From Prorocentrum cordatum (lineage: Eukaryota; Sar; Dinophyceae; Prorocentrales; Prorocentraceae), in NCBI GenBank assembly GCA_963575745.1, contig CAUYUJ010000739.1, positions 5,001-69,000 on the forward strand: DNA of 64,000 nucleotides. Reading direction: 5' to 3'. The notes below the pieces were generated by a model. That model did no database searches. It saw nothing but the letters and a program-made list of their open reading frames with translations, and was not told where the DNA came from. Positions within the stretch are counted from its first letter, which is position 1, and each line of letters opens with the position of its first letter. Of the stretch, positions 10,464-20,607 are shown piece after piece. Position numbers and translations under genes: made by a program.

Positions 10464-11990
10464 TCAGCCCTTCTGGCCGTAGTGGATCTGGCGGTTCTTG
10501 TCTGGCAGTTTCTGGGCCATCGATTCCAGGTGGCCCGTCCCCTTCTTCTGGCGGCCGCCCAGAACGTCGAGACAAGTCTCCCGAGGGCCGTCTGGGTTGA
10601 CGCTCTTCAGTGTGATCTGGTCCGCGATAGCGAACTGCATCCTGGTGCACTGGTCGTTGTAGCGCGTGCGCAGCCTGAGGTGGAAAAGACCTCCGAGCCC
10701 GTCTCCGTGTAAACGAACTGCTGGTTGAAGGTGCGCGGGAGCCCGTGCCCCTGCAGGGCCTCCTGCACCACGAAGGCCGACGGGTACTTGAACTCGGCGT
10801 GAGCGAGGTGCAAATGTGGTGAGTTGGGGCTTCGCCTCGGGGAACTGCGCCGCCTCTGCGTACATCTTGCCCGCTTCCCGAACTGCGACGATCGAGGTAG
10901 CCGTGGGCGTGGTTACGATGCTGATCCATACCGAATCCGCTAGGTCCCTGAGCGACTGGGCGTGCAGGCGCATCATCTTGGGGAGGATCGTGACCGCCTG
11001 CAGCAGGTCGCGCGACTTCAGGGCGCCCTCCAGGCGAAGCGTGATCGTGTCGTAGTCCCAGGTGTGCCACGCGTGGGCCTCGAAGTTGTGGCCCGCGTAG
11101 CCAGAGCGGTGGTCTCGATCGTACAGTATGTTGAGGCGGCGACCTGCTCCCGTGGGGGCCTTGCTCTGGCGTGCGTGGGGCTCCAGGGCGGACGGGGCGT
11201 AGAAGAAGTCGATCCTGCGTGATCGTCCGCGCATCCCAAAGTAGGTGTCCCCGCTGGCAAAGAAGGCGTCGTGGTCCGAGAGGAACCGTTGCCAGAGACG
11301 TCCAGGGAGGCCCTCCAGCTCCAGGAAGGTGCCCACGGCGCAGTCGACCTCGCTCCACAAGACGGGCACGAGCAGGGGCGAGGAGCCGAGATACGTCTCG
11401 TCCACGGAGTCGCCGAGCTGAGGTTCGCCCCGCAGGAAGGCGTGCGACGACTGCCCACGGACTCCATCATGGTGCGTGCCCACGAGGTCATAGCCTGGGC
11501 CACCTGGCGGTATGAGTCGGACTCGGATGGCGCCGAAAGGTGCCGAACCAAGAGGGGCACGTCTGAGGGGCGGCGCTGTCGCGCAGCGGCGGCCCGAGAG
11601 CGCCGCGGGCGGAGGGTAGGTCAGACGTAGGTGTGCCTGCAGAAACCGCCGATGTAGGAAGATGCGCCCCCCGAAGCTCTTGTTGGTCCTGCCGAAGGAG
11701 AGCTCCCAGTGGTAGTCGCGCAGAAAGAGGCTGTGGCGGCCGTCCAGTGTCGGGCGGCGGTTCATCCCAGGGAGGAGGATCTCGCCCATGTAGTGCGCGT
11801 GGGTGATCTCCTGCGCGCGGGTGCTGCCCGTCAGGTAGATCGGGATGTACTCGTAGAGCCTGGTGTGCTGAGCAGGTTGCGGCTCTCGCTCCTGAGTGCG
11901 TCCAAGGGCGCGGCACGCGCCTGTCGACGTGCAGGCGGCCGCCCGCGGCGAGAAGCCGACGGCCGCGAGCAAGAGGAGAGCCGCCATCAT
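10464..11990 (-). pseudogene. degraded LINE endonuclease (EEP) region
   Basis: Minus-strand remnant of the apurinic-endonuclease-like domain of a non-LTR retrotransposon. After an ATG near 11,990 the order is: an upstream region with TNKSFGGRIFL near 11,670; TYPPPAALSGR near 11,605; SYRQVAQAMTSWARTMMESV in a second frame near 11,510; QLGDSVDETYLGS back in the first frame near 11,420; GDTYFGMRGRSRRIDFFYAP at about 11,197-11,260; and an RDHRSG motif at about 11,105-11,120, standing for the SDHxP end of the family. A following WDYDTITLRLEGALKSR block resembles the start of the endonuclease-RT linker. At least one frame change (about 11,450-11,560) breaks it, and no reverse transcriptase follows, so this is a truncated copy. 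The segment below 10,810 is open but unrecognised. Orientation is opposite to the LINE at 13-17 kb. Confidence 0.65.
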
Positions 11991-12094
11991 GGGCCTCTTG
12001 GGCCCCGAGGGCGAGTGGGCATCGCGCGCTGCTCCCCTGGCGGGCGATGAAAAGGGTGGGAGGGCCGGGTGTCCCGCGCCCTTCAGCCGTGGCG

Positions 12095-12340
12095 GCGGCT
12101 GGAGGAGGAGGAGGAGGAGGAGGAGGAGAAGAAAAAGGGGGAGGAGGAGGAGCACGAGGAGGAGCAGGAGGAGGAGCAGGAGGAGGAGCAGGAGGGGGAA
12201 GAAGAAGAAGAAGAAGAAGAAGAAGAAGAAGAAGAAGAAGATGAGGAAGAAGAAGAATAAGAAGAAGAAGAGGAGGGTGCACAGGTTGGAAAAGGCGAGC
12301 AGGCGAAGGCTCCACGGGTACGGACGAGGGGGAGAGATGG
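12095..12340. repeat. GGA/GAA array with shared 3' flank module
   Basis: GGA array (12,100-12,195), then a pure GAA array (12,198-12,275), then the module GTGCACAGGTTGG..GGCGA..GCGAAGGCTCCACGGGTACGGACGAGGGGGAG also present at 9,908-9,970. Confidence 0.85.
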
Positions 12341-12859
12341 CAGCAAGAGCGTGACGATGCAGTGACGCCGGCGAGAGGGGAGTGGGCCTGGCCCGAGGCA
12401 GGGCCTGCTCTGCCCGAGGGTGCAGCAAGGGAGATGGGCCCCAGACGCTGAGGCGCAAGGCCAGGGCTGAAAGCTGCAACCCGTGCAGCCCTCCTCCCGT
12501 TTCTACCGTTTCGGCCATCGTGAGTCGATCTCGCAGGCGGCAATGAATTTACCTGAATTGTCGATCGAACGATCGAGCGATGGCGTGCAGCGGCGGCGGC
12601 AAGCAAGGTTGTACGAGCAGCCCTCCTCCTCTTCCTCCTTACCCCAGCCCCTCTGGCCCGAGGGGATCCAAGTGTGGGGCAGCAAGAGGCCCCCAGAGCG
12701 CCACCGCCGCGCTCTTGACACTCCCCTGGAGTGGTGCGCTCGGGCAGCCCCAATGGATGCTGAGTGTGCGGGTCTGCTCTTGCAGTGTTGTCTCGCTGCG
12801 GCGGAAGGGAAGGTGGAATGATATTGCCAGGCAGTTGCGGTCATGCCAGGTGATTGGAT
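12341..12859. other. unique sequence, no gene recognised
   Basis: Overlapping short frames on both strands; no motif recognised. Confidence 0.4.
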
Positions 12860-12867
12860 TGCAAGGT

Positions 12868-13061
12868 TTATGTCGAGCGTGCCCCCTTACAGGGGGATTT
12901 TCGACGAATAATAAAACATACCCCGAAAATACCCCCAAAAGGTCCAACCATACTCAAAAAATAGCCCCCAGACTATGTTTGGACTATTTGTTTGACTGTG
13001 TTTGTGTATCCTTTATTTTCCGCCGACAATCCCCCTCTGCAGGGGGACAGGCCCGACTTCA
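12868..13061. mobile_element. 194-bp MITE with 8-bp target duplication
   Basis: The ends form imperfect ~40-bp inverted repeats: left TTATGTCGAGCGTGCCCCC.., right (reverse complement) TGAAGTCGGGCCTGTCCCCC.., each followed by an AGGGGGATT.TCG.CG block. Both sides are flanked by TGCAAGGT (12,860-12,867 and 13,062-13,069), an 8-bp duplication. The interior is AT-richer and non-coding. The end sequence matches the ends of the 2.0-kb element at 53,444-55,456, so this is a short internal-deletion relative. An 8-bp duplication is usual for hAT-like elements, but the superfamily is not proven. Confidence 0.8.
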
Positions 13062-13318
13062 TGCAAGGTGCGCAGTGTACGCCAGATGATCGAGGGCTTG
13101 CGTGTCGGCCAGGTCGGCTTGCCCGCTCTCCTCGCGTTCGGCGGCCCCTCGAGCGCGTGGCACGTCGGGCCGCCCCACGGGCCTCGCGCGGCCGCGGAGC
13201 ACCGAGGCCGGCCCCGGCCGCGCCATCCGCCGCGCGAGGGCCCCGGGAGGCTGCGAGGGCAGGCTGGGCGCGGTGCGGTGCAGGGGTAGGCTCATAGACA
13301 TTACCTTCGTGGTAGGCT

Positions 13319-13740
13319 GTGCCCCGACGGAACCTCACGGCTCAGCTGAAGAGAGGAGCGCGCAAGAGAAAGAGGTGCAAGCAGTTCTGGAAGGGCCTGG
13401 CGAGTCTCGTGGACACGCCTCCAGCACGAGCAGTCTCCGCCTCGATGATTGACGCGAGCGCACAGTTAGGAGGCATGCAGGAGTCTAGGTACGTGGGCAC
13501 GTGCGAACCCGACGACGAAAGCTGTCATGGCAGTCGAATGCGTGACTTCTTAGAGCAGCATGAACCAGCAGCGTCGAATCGTAGGAGGAGGAGGAGGAGG
13601 AGGAGGAGGAGGCGGCGGAGGAGGAGGAGGAGGAGGAGGTGTGGGGGAGGGCGGCGGAGAAACTGCAAAGAATCAGTGCGCGCACGCGGAGGGACCACTG
13701 CCCTTTGGTGCTGCGCTTCCTGGTTGGGCCGTGCTTCGAG
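13319..13740 (+). pseudogene. LINE endonuclease (EEP) domain remnant
   Basis: One frame reads SLVDTPPARAVSASMIDASAQLG and continues to HGSRMRDFLEQHEPAASN, which fits the EEP segment around the catalytic D-x-N (here D-A-S, Asp codon at 13,451-13,453, so the Asn is replaced by Ser) and the following G-x-x-LxxFLxxHxLxxxNT. The GGA array at 13,582-13,642 interrupts the domain exactly after 'AASN'. In a second frame DHCPLVLRF follows (Asp 13,693-13,695, His 13,696-13,698), the terminal DHxP motif of the family. The first open frame begins near 13,319. Confidence 0.65.
13582..13642. repeat. (GGA)n array inside LINE endonuclease
   Basis: About 60 bp of GGA with GGC variants, expanded within coding sequence of the retrotransposon. 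Confidence 0.9.
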
Positions 13741-13779
13741 CTGTGCAGGCAAGCACCTTCGTGCTGGAATCCTGCTGCG

Positions 13780-14090
13780 ACTTCGAGGGCGGTGCGGTTC
13801 TGGCAGGGGGGTCGGAGGGGGTTCTGAATCAAGTCGAGCACGCACTCGAAACAGTAGGACAGAGAGTGCAGGAGCTAAGTGCGCAGAGTGCTGATCTAAT
13901 GTACGACACAATGCACGGGGTGGCTGAGTCTGTGGTGCGCACGTACTTTAAGCGTGAATCTAAGCAGACCCGGCCCCCCGACACTACGCAGGCTCTGCAA
14001 GACAGAATTAAGGCTCGCAAAGTCCTTCGTGAACTGAAGAGTGTCCCGATCGACCCCTTCCCACTCTTCATCCCCTCCCTGGGCTGACCC
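13780..14090 (+). pseudogene. LINE endonuclease-RT linker remnant
   Basis: The open frame ending at 14,087 carries a helical, charged stretch: a LETVGQRVQELSAQSADLMY segment, then ESKQTRPPDTTQALQDRIKA. This is similar in character to the linker between endonuclease and reverse transcriptase in these LINEs. It is assigned by position and composition; no catalytic residues are expected here. Confidence 0.45.
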
Positions 14091-14685
14091 CCGCTACCCC
14101 GTGCAGTGGGCGAGGGATTCACTATGTTGTGCCATCACAACTCCTTGGGCGTAGTTGCTATGCTTCGCGCGCATGCCTCGAGGATACGAAGCCATGGCAT
14201 GTCTTGCTGCTGTCATTATGAGGTGTCGACAAAAATGACAAAAAAGCTAGGCTCCATGTGCGCCGTGATCGGTCCAGACGCATGGGGCTCTATGCCAGTG
14301 AATGAGAAATTGCCGCACGCACACACAAAAAGAGACGGGGGGGCACAGCTCTCCGTTGGAAACTGTCTAGGCTGCTCGCTCGAAATCCTCGGGGACCTAA
14401 GCAGCACAGCTTCTGCGCCCCCAGGGCTCGTTTGGACATGAGCACGTGGCGCGCCTGCCTGGAGCAGCAGGGCAGCAATGGAGGCTTCGCCGCGAGGCCT
14501 CCCGTGCAAGACCGCGAGACGGCGCGCAGGGCCGAGGGGCCCGCGCGCACGTCGCTCGCGGTCGACGTGCTGGCGAGAGCGAACGACGAGGCTGACAGCC
14601 CCGATGCGACAACTGAAGTCTGCTCGCCTGCGGCGCACGCCGCCGGCCTGGACCTGTCCTGTGGGTGCGTGGAGGCTGATGTTCA

Positions 14686-14871
14686 TCGAGGGATGAAAAA
14701 ACGGCCCTACCCTGGGTTACAAGTGCGTGGTCTGTAAACCTCCTGGGGACCCCCAAAGCCTAGAGCCGCCAGGACGCGGCACATCACGCAGGGCTTACCC
14801 TGTCAGCCCACAGGAGTTTCAGCGCACAGCGCCTTGCAAACCAGGGTAGGGGCGTTTTTTTATGCCCTCGA
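14686..14871. mobile_element. 186-bp MITE with GTTCA target duplication
   Basis: Terminal inverted repeats of about 38 bp with roughly 33 matches: left TCGAGGGATGAAAAAACGG then CCCTACCCTGG, right the reverse complement of TCGAGGGCATAAAAAAACG then CCCCTACCCTGG. The direct repeat GTTCA flanks both sides (14,681-14,685 and 14,872-14,876). The interior is short and non-coding. It lies between linker and RT parts of the LINE and therefore most likely inserted into it. Immediately downstream GAGAATGTCGACGACTGG is tandemly duplicated (about 14,924-14,959). Confidence 0.8.
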
Positions 14872-14997
14872 GTTCAATCCCAATGAAAGCCAGTATTTGA
14901 GAGGCGCGGCCCTCTAGAAGCACGAGAATGTCGACGACTGGAGAATGTCGACGACTGGGTATTTTCCCGGTATGGATCTGCACGGCTCTCAGGATGC

Positions 14998-16330
14998 ATG
15001 CTGAAGCCCCTCTGCAGTGGCACCGCAGCCACGCTTGTTTCCCTGGATAAGAGCGAATGCAATGGCCAGAGGCTTGTGCATTCGCTCGATGCTTTCGGAA
15101 AGGTCTACTATTCCCAGCTCTGGTGCTCGTATCCAGCGCTGACAGAGCAGGCCGATCGGCCATATGCTTTCGGTTACCTTCGGGGGAGGCGGCGGGAGGG
15201 GGCGATCTTAGTGCAGAATGCGTGTGCTGCCAGGCTGCACGGTTCTAGGATAGGTAGGGTCACAACGCTGTACGACGCCACGAATGCCTTTCATAGTAAC
15301 CATCATGATCGACTGATACGTACATGCGCTCACACTGCGATGAGTTCGGAGCCAAGTTGCTGGAGCAGAGGCTAGACTTCGCCCATGTGATGATAGAGTG
15401 CGTGGATGGGGACCTCCAGATGAGCATCGGGCAAGGCACCTTTCCTGGTGACACCGTCGCGTGCATCTGGCTCCTAGGATCGTACAACACTGCGATCGAT
15501 CGGTTTCGGGACTCGGACGCTAGCGGAATCGATGTGCGGGTGAAGTGGCCAAGGCATTGTCTCACAACATCTGTGGAAACACGGCAATACCTCAACGCTC
15601 TGTCTCGTGAGTTTGTTTCGACATTTCTATATACAGCTTCTCCGACGACATCGCTCGTACGTCGGCTGCGGACGATGCTGCCCACTGCAGGTCGCGCACG
15701 AACGCCCAGTTTGTGCATCTAGATGCGGAGCTGTGGGAGGAGGGGGTGGCACTAAACGGGGACAAGCAAGCGTAATTGGTGCAGCTGGAGGGGAATGGCA
15801 TACAGTACGGGATGAGGAGGCTGTACAGGCACAAGAACCTAATGAAGGGGGAGGTTCAGAGGGTGGCGAGGTATCTCGGGGGCCAGATACACTTCCAGGG
15901 GCGAACGAAACCAGAGGTTGAGTATCGGGCTAAGCGTGCAAAGCAGGCCTTTGCTGTCCTGGGCAGTTGTTGGAGTGCGGTTACGAACGACAGGTGGAGG
16001 GGAGTGATTTTCAAGAGCATGGTTTACGCCTCGCTCCTGTCGGAGGTGATCGCGTTCCCGCTTCCTGAGGCGGAGCTTCAGAAGCTCGAGGGCGTGCTGG
16101 CGAAACTAGCTAGGCGAGCTCTCCGAGGCAAAGGGCGTCTCAAGGTTGAAGCGACGGAGATCGGGGAGAAGCAACTCTCTAAGGTTCGGGAGTTTCTCAG
16201 GATTCCTACACCGTTCAGTCTGCCACGCGCCCAGCGGATCAACTGGTGGAAAGAGATCATTCGCAACCCAGAGAGACATGCCTTACTTATCGCCACGCGG
16301 TTCGGCTATGCAGAACCTGTGCGCTGCTGT
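14998..16330 (+). pseudogene. LINE reverse transcriptase domain remnant
   Basis: Three frames together hold the RT. Frame one (14,998-15,375) has YAFGYLRGRRREGAIL and motif A, LYDATNAFHS (Asp at 15,274-15,276). Frame two (from 15,324) has motif B, QGTFPGDTVACIWLL. Frame three has the catalytic box FSDD at 15,638-15,649 (the family's [FY]xDD), then a TAA at 15,773-15,775. Past the stop, still in that frame, come RVARYLGGQIHF (thumb/motif E region) and a long helical thumb with MVYASLLSEVIAFPLPEAEL. Both catalytic Asp residues of motif C survive, but two frame changes and the stop make the copy inactive. Confidence 0.75.
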
Positions 16331-16484
16331 GGGCTCCTCGGCAATGGCTCCCGGAGGGAGCTCGGTGCACCCGTGGCGGGGCCGGCTGCTGCTCGACCCC
16401 TCTGCGCGTGCAGAGCTCCTGGAGATGCCAGGCATCCGTCCCTGACTCGTGGAGCGCCCAGTCTCTCTCTCTCTTTTTTCCTCC

Positions 16485-16645
16485 CTCTCCTCCTCCTCCT
16501 CCTCCTCCTCCTCATCCTCTCCTCCTCCTCCTCCTCCTCCTCGTCCTCCTCCTCCTCCTCCTCCTCCTCCTCCTCCTCCTCCTCCTCCTACTCCTCGTCC
16601 TCCTCGTCCTCCTCCTCCTCCTCCTCCTCCGCCTCCCTAATCCTC
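16485..16645. repeat. (TCC)n array inside LINE
   Basis: About 160 bp of TCC with CTA and TCG variants, lying between the RT thumb remnant and the zinc-finger remnant. Confidence 0.95.
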
Positions 16646-16899
16646 CTCCCTCCTCCCCCCCCCTCTCCTGCCCCCTTCTCAAGCTGAAGTGCGGGACGCA
16701 GTACTCGCATTTTCGGCCAAGGCGTTGAAGAGGGTAGCAGGAGGACCCAGAGTTCATGCTGACATGTCCGAGAGGTTTATCGAGCGGGTGGCAGAAGAAG
16801 GAGGTATAGGAGGAGGTGGAGGAGACCAGCCAGCAGCGGAAGCAGCGGGAGAGGCGGAACAGGAGGTACCACAGGCGGGAGACGGAGAGTTTGGCGACC

Positions 16900-17291
16900 C
16901 CGCCGCACTTCAGCCTGAATTGCCCGAACCGCCCGCTGCCGCACCATACGTGTGCGATATTGAAGGCTGTGGCCTCGGCTTCGACACCCGTCGCCAACTA
17001 CTGCTTCATCACTCTAACTCACAAGCAGAAGGACACGGGAAAAAAGCAACTAACGAACATACTCACTGTTCCAAACAAATGCATTTCGTGTAACAAGTTC
17101 TGGACGGCGAAACGCTATGCCTCACAACACCTTGATCAAGACCTTACGAGAGGAGCATGCCAGAGGTCGAGGGGGCCTGTCAGGGTACATCGACACGTAA
17201 TTGACCCTCCTACTGGTGTGAATTGTGTAACGAGGAGTTCGCCACGTACGACGCGGCGAGAGCGTACATGATAACACATATACCCGCATGA
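16900..17291 (+). pseudogene. LINE C-terminal zinc-finger remnants
   Basis: Three CxC-type fingers in three frames: YVCDIEGCGLGFDTRRQLLL followed by HH (about 16,950-17,010); CISCNKFWTAKRYASQHL (about 17,080-17,135); and WCELCNEEFATYDAARAYMI followed by THIPA and a TGA at 17,289-17,291. Such fingers close many dinoflagellate LINE proteins. The stop is taken as the end of the element's reading frame. The segment 17,292-17,448 shows nothing further. Confidence 0.6.
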
Positions 17292-17448
17292 CCGTGCCTC
17301 AGTGGTGCGGATGCGTGTGAATTCGTTAACTTCTGGCTCGGACTCTGTTGGTCGTGATCCATGACGCACCCGGCTGTGCTGTCCCTTATCGCCCGAAGTG
17401 CCCGAGCTAGCCGACCGATGTGGAAGGAGCAATTCTCGCATGCAGCAA

Positions 17449-17850
17449 GGGCTCCCAACTTCGCGCTTCGCGCTGCGCGAAGTGCGAATAACTTCGCGCT
17501 CTCGCGCTGCCTCCCAAGGGAGAAGAGGAGGAAGAGGAGGAATGGGAGCCGAACCGCGAAGCGCGAATAACTTCGCGCCCTCGAGGGCGCCCTTGAGGAC
17601 CAGTTCTCTCATGCAGGGCCTGGTGATGCAGCAGCTGAGCCAGGTCGTGGTGTAGAGCATCGCCAGCCTGAATGCTCGCAGGACAACAAGGGCTCCCAAC
17701 TTCGCGCTTCGCGCTTCGCGCTGCGCGAACAACTTCGCGCTCTCGCGCCGACCCCAAAGGGTAGAAGAGAAGGACGAGGAGGAGGGGGAGGAGGAATGAG
17801 GAACGCGAAGCGCGAAGCGCGACTAACTTCACGCTCTCGTGGGAGCCCTT
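17449..17850. repeat. direct repeat with CTTCGCGCTTCGCGCTGCGCG core
   Basis: Two ~150-bp copies (17,449-17,590 and 17,690-17,850). Each begins GGGCTCCCAACTTCGCG, contains CTGCGCGAA.., AACTTCGCGCTCTCGCG and an AGAAG.GGA.GAGGAGG purine run, and ends in GCGAAGCGCGAATAACTTC or a similar stretch. CTTCGCG/CGCGAAG words make the copies partly self-complementary. Confidence 0.75.
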
Positions 17851-18367
17851 GGACAAGCAGAAGCTCGACCTGGCTCTGAAGCTCGGTGTGATTGCTAACC
17901 AGAAGGCTGGGCTGCTGGCTGCAGCATGCACAGTGGAGATCGAGATGCACACGGAGGGCGCCATTGTGAGGTCGATGGCAACGGCCCACGCCGAAGAGTA
18001 CCTGCCGAGGGTCAAGGGGAGGGCTGGACATGGACTGGGGGCGCCAGACACCTTCCTGCTGACTGCTGCGATCATTACGATGGAGTCTTGCGAGGAGGGG
18101 TTCAAAGCTCCGCTGAAGGAGTACCTGGACAGGTTCAAACCAGGATCGAAGGAGGCACAACACATGGTGGGCCTCGTTCGTACCGAGGATATGTACGACA
18201 GCAAGAAGAAGCGCCTCATTGTCGCCATGAAGGAGGAGAAGTTAGAGAATATCCTCGTGAGCGCTATCGAGGAGACGGAGATGCGCGCGGCCTTCTCTGA
18301 GCCGAGGCCGCCAGGGCACCTGGAGCTGGAGGGCCAGAAAGCGCTGGAGGCAGGTCGACAGGGATGA
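17849..18367 (+). CDS. hypothetical protein exon
   Basis: An open frame of about 172 codons ends at TGA 18,365-18,367. It has no ATG near its left edge (the first in-frame ATG is near 17,945), so it reads best as an internal or last exon. The product is a balanced, soluble, mostly helical sequence: LALKLGVIANQKAGLLAAAC near the start, then EGAIVRSMATAHAEEYLPRV, then a Lys/Glu-rich stretch EDMYDSKKKRLIVAMKEEKL. Its G/C-ending codons and lack of low complexity set it apart from its surroundings. I do not recognise the family. The left edge abuts the 17.4-17.85 kb direct repeat, so the acceptor site is uncertain. Confidence 0.5.
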   Translation: MDKQKLDLALKLGVIANQKAGLLAAACTVEIEMHTEGAIVRSMATAHAEEYLPRVKGRAGHGLGAPDTFLLTAAIITMESCEEGFKAPLKEYLDRFKPGSKEAQHMVGLVRTEDMYDSKKKRLIVAMKEEKLENILVSAIEETEMRAAFSEPRPPGHLELEGQKALEAGRQG

Positions 18368-18602
18368 TGGCCACGTGTGGTTCAGGTACCTTGAGTGGAT
18401 CATATGTGAGGCGTCCGTCATCGATGATCGCCACGAGTGGTTCGGCGGCCTTGAATGGATCATAGGTGTGACGCCCTTCCATGATGATTACCACGGGTGG
18501 TTCATGGGCCTTGAGTGGATCATGGGTGCGCCGCACTTCTATGATGATTGCCACGTGTGGTTCAGCGACCTCCTGTGGATCGGCCTCATCGAGGAGGGTG
18601 CC
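18363..18602. repeat. 60-bp tandem repeat, four copies, exact period
   Basis: The word GATGAT..CCACG.GTGGTTC starts at 18,363, 18,423, 18,483 and 18,543, an exact 60-bp period. Because 60 is a multiple of three, the plus frame from 18,375 stays open with a 20-residue repeat of the form H-x-WF-x-x-LEWI. It is a different frame from the exon that ends at 18,367. Confidence 0.85.
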
Positions 18603-19072
18603 TCCAGCGTGCGCCTCGTGACCTGAGCCCCGCCTACTCGGAAGCACCATGTGCTGCCGCTGCCGTTCTCCCGCCTCCCCCTCCTCCTCCCCCCTCTGTG
18701 CCTGTGCCCTGTCTGCAATAAGCTTTATGGAGCCGCAGAGTTTTTTGGGCGGCCTTTGAATTCGAGTTCTGCGTTATCGAGTGAAGTAGAATCCAATCGA
18801 CCGATCGCCTGTCGTAGGTACTTGGCCCCCGCATGCTTCCTCGTCGCGTCTGGTCGTCTCTCTCTCGCGTTGTCGCCCTTCCCGCTCTTTCGGCCCTCGG
18901 GCTCTCCTCCCCCCCTCGGGGGCGCTCCCTCGGCGCCAGCGCTCCCCCCCCCCTCGGGGGGTGGGCGGTGGCGCCCTGGCTGCGCGCCCGCTCCCTCGCC
19001 CTTCTTCCGCGTCGTCGCTGCTGGCTGCTGAACCGAGGGTTTAAATGTTTGCTCTCGCCTCCCGGCCCGCAG
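18603..19072. other. unique sequence, no gene recognised
   Basis: GC-rich with short self-complementary C/G runs near 18,900-18,965. Overlapping frames on both strands, none recognised. Confidence 0.4.
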
Positions 19073-19692
19073 AGGAGGAGGAGGAGGAGGAGGAGGAGGA
19101 GGAGAGAGGGAGGAGGAGGAGGAGGAGGAGGAGGAGGAGGGGGGGGAGGAGGAGGAGGAGGGGGAGGAGGAGGAGGAGAGGAGAAGGAGGAGAGAGGAGG
19201 AGGAGGAGGAGGAACCGGTGCAGGAAGGAGCCGCTTCGGCACGGGCTGTGCACTGGCGACCTCCGTGCATGCACGGGGGCCGCCGCTCGTGCCCCTCGTG
19301 CGCGAGGTGCCGAGCTGCAGATTCGAGGGGGGCATTATTTGCTCCCACCTCCCTAGCTCGACCCTGCTTCGGACTCTTCTGGAGCGCCGCCGCCGCCTCC
19401 TCACCACTCCTCCTCCTCCTCCTCCTCCTCCTCCTCCTCCTCCTCCTCCTCCTGCTCCTCCTCCTCCTCCTCCTCCTCCTCCTCCTCCTACTCCCTCCTC
19501 CTCCTCCTCCTCCTCCTCCTCCTCCTCCTCCTCTCCCTCCTACTCCCTCCCTCCTCCTCCTCTCCTCCTCCTCCTCCTCCTCCCCTCCTCTCCCCCTCCT
19601 CCTTCTCCTCGTCTTCCCCCTCCCTCCTCCTCCTCCCTCCTCCTCCTCCTCCTCCTCCTCCTCCTCCTCCTCCTCCTCCTCCTCCTCCTCCT
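19073..19692. repeat. (GGA)n then (TCC)n arrays in inverted order
   Basis: A GGA array (19,073-19,212) and a long TCC array (19,405-19,692) are separated by about 190 bp of unique sequence. The two are reverse complements and could pair as a very long hairpin. Confidence 0.9.
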
Positions 19693-20224
19693 CTTGCCTC
19701 GGCGTGGTCATCCGCCTTTCTTGTTTTCCTTCGCATCCTCCTATCTTCTCCTGAACCCCACCTCCACCACTCGGACCATAATCAACGAGAACAGCTCCGA
19801 ACGAACGCGCCGAGCACACACACGCGTGCAGAGTGCGACGGGAGGTGGAGGGAACATGGAGCATGGGGAAGGCAGGATGACAGGACAGCTTGATGACCTA
19901 TGCCATGTGGCCGCCACGTCACATCTGCCGTGTTCCGCGCTGCTCTTTTATCGTTGTCGTCGTCGTCGTCGTCCCAGGCGCCTCCAGCTCGTCGTCGGAC
20001 TCGTCCTCCGCCAGGCCGCCTCCGCGGGAGCCGGCAGTGAAGTCGGCGGGGTCCAGGAGGCACAGCGCACCCTCCTGTGCGGGGCCGAGGGACCAGGAGG
20101 GGGAAGAGGAGGGGGAGGAGGGAGGAGAATTTAGGAGGAGGAGGTCGAGGAGGTCCACCGCTTCCTCGAGGAGGACAGGACGAGCATGGGCAGGAGGTCG
20201 AGGGAGGTCGAGGAGACGACAGTC
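19693..20224. other. unique sequence; possible short minus-strand coding piece
   Basis: On the minus strand around 20,000-20,190 an open frame has a coding-like acidic stretch (SRGGGLAEDESDDELEAPG preceded by PAQEGALCLLDPADF). It is short, unrecognised and flanked by repeats, so it is not called as a gene. Confidence 0.3.
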
Positions 20225-20498
20225 GAGGAAGTGGAGGAGGAGGAGGAGGAGGAAGAGGAGGAGGAGGAGGATCAGGACAAACATGGGCAGGATGAGGACG
20301 AGCGGAAACGGAAAGACACGAAAGAGGAGCATTAGCAGCAGCATGTGTCATCATCCGGCACGCGGCAACAGAAACGTAAGGAGAGGCAGGAACCAGAGCG
20401 GGGGCAGCAGAAGCAGCAGGTAGAAGAGGCCAGGAGGAGAACGATAAAGAAACGGGCGACGATGAGGAGGAAGACAAGAATAACGACGGCGGCGACGA

Positions 20499-20530
<32 letters not shown>

Positions 20531-20531
20531 A

Positions 20532-20607
<76 letters not shown>

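Larger units (their letters stand above)
13319..17291 (+). mobile_element. degraded LINE copy (EEP, linker, RT, zinc fingers)
   Basis: In order and on one strand this stretch holds the parts of a dinoflagellate-type LINE: endonuclease (13,319-13,740), linker (about 13,780-14,090), reverse transcriptase (about 14,998-16,330) and C-terminal zinc fingers (about 16,920-17,291). The frame changes several times and one in-frame TAA is present, so the copy is dead. A GGA array sits in the endonuclease, a TCC array between thumb and zinc fingers, and a 186-bp MITE between linker and RT. The segments 13,070-13,318 and 14,100-14,680 have no recognisable domain and may be decayed LINE. Confidence 0.75.

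Noticed and set aside
19073-19692. GGA and TCC arrays facing each other as the TIRs of an element
   Set aside because: The similarity is only that of complementary microsatellites; no flanking duplication or unique end sequence was found.
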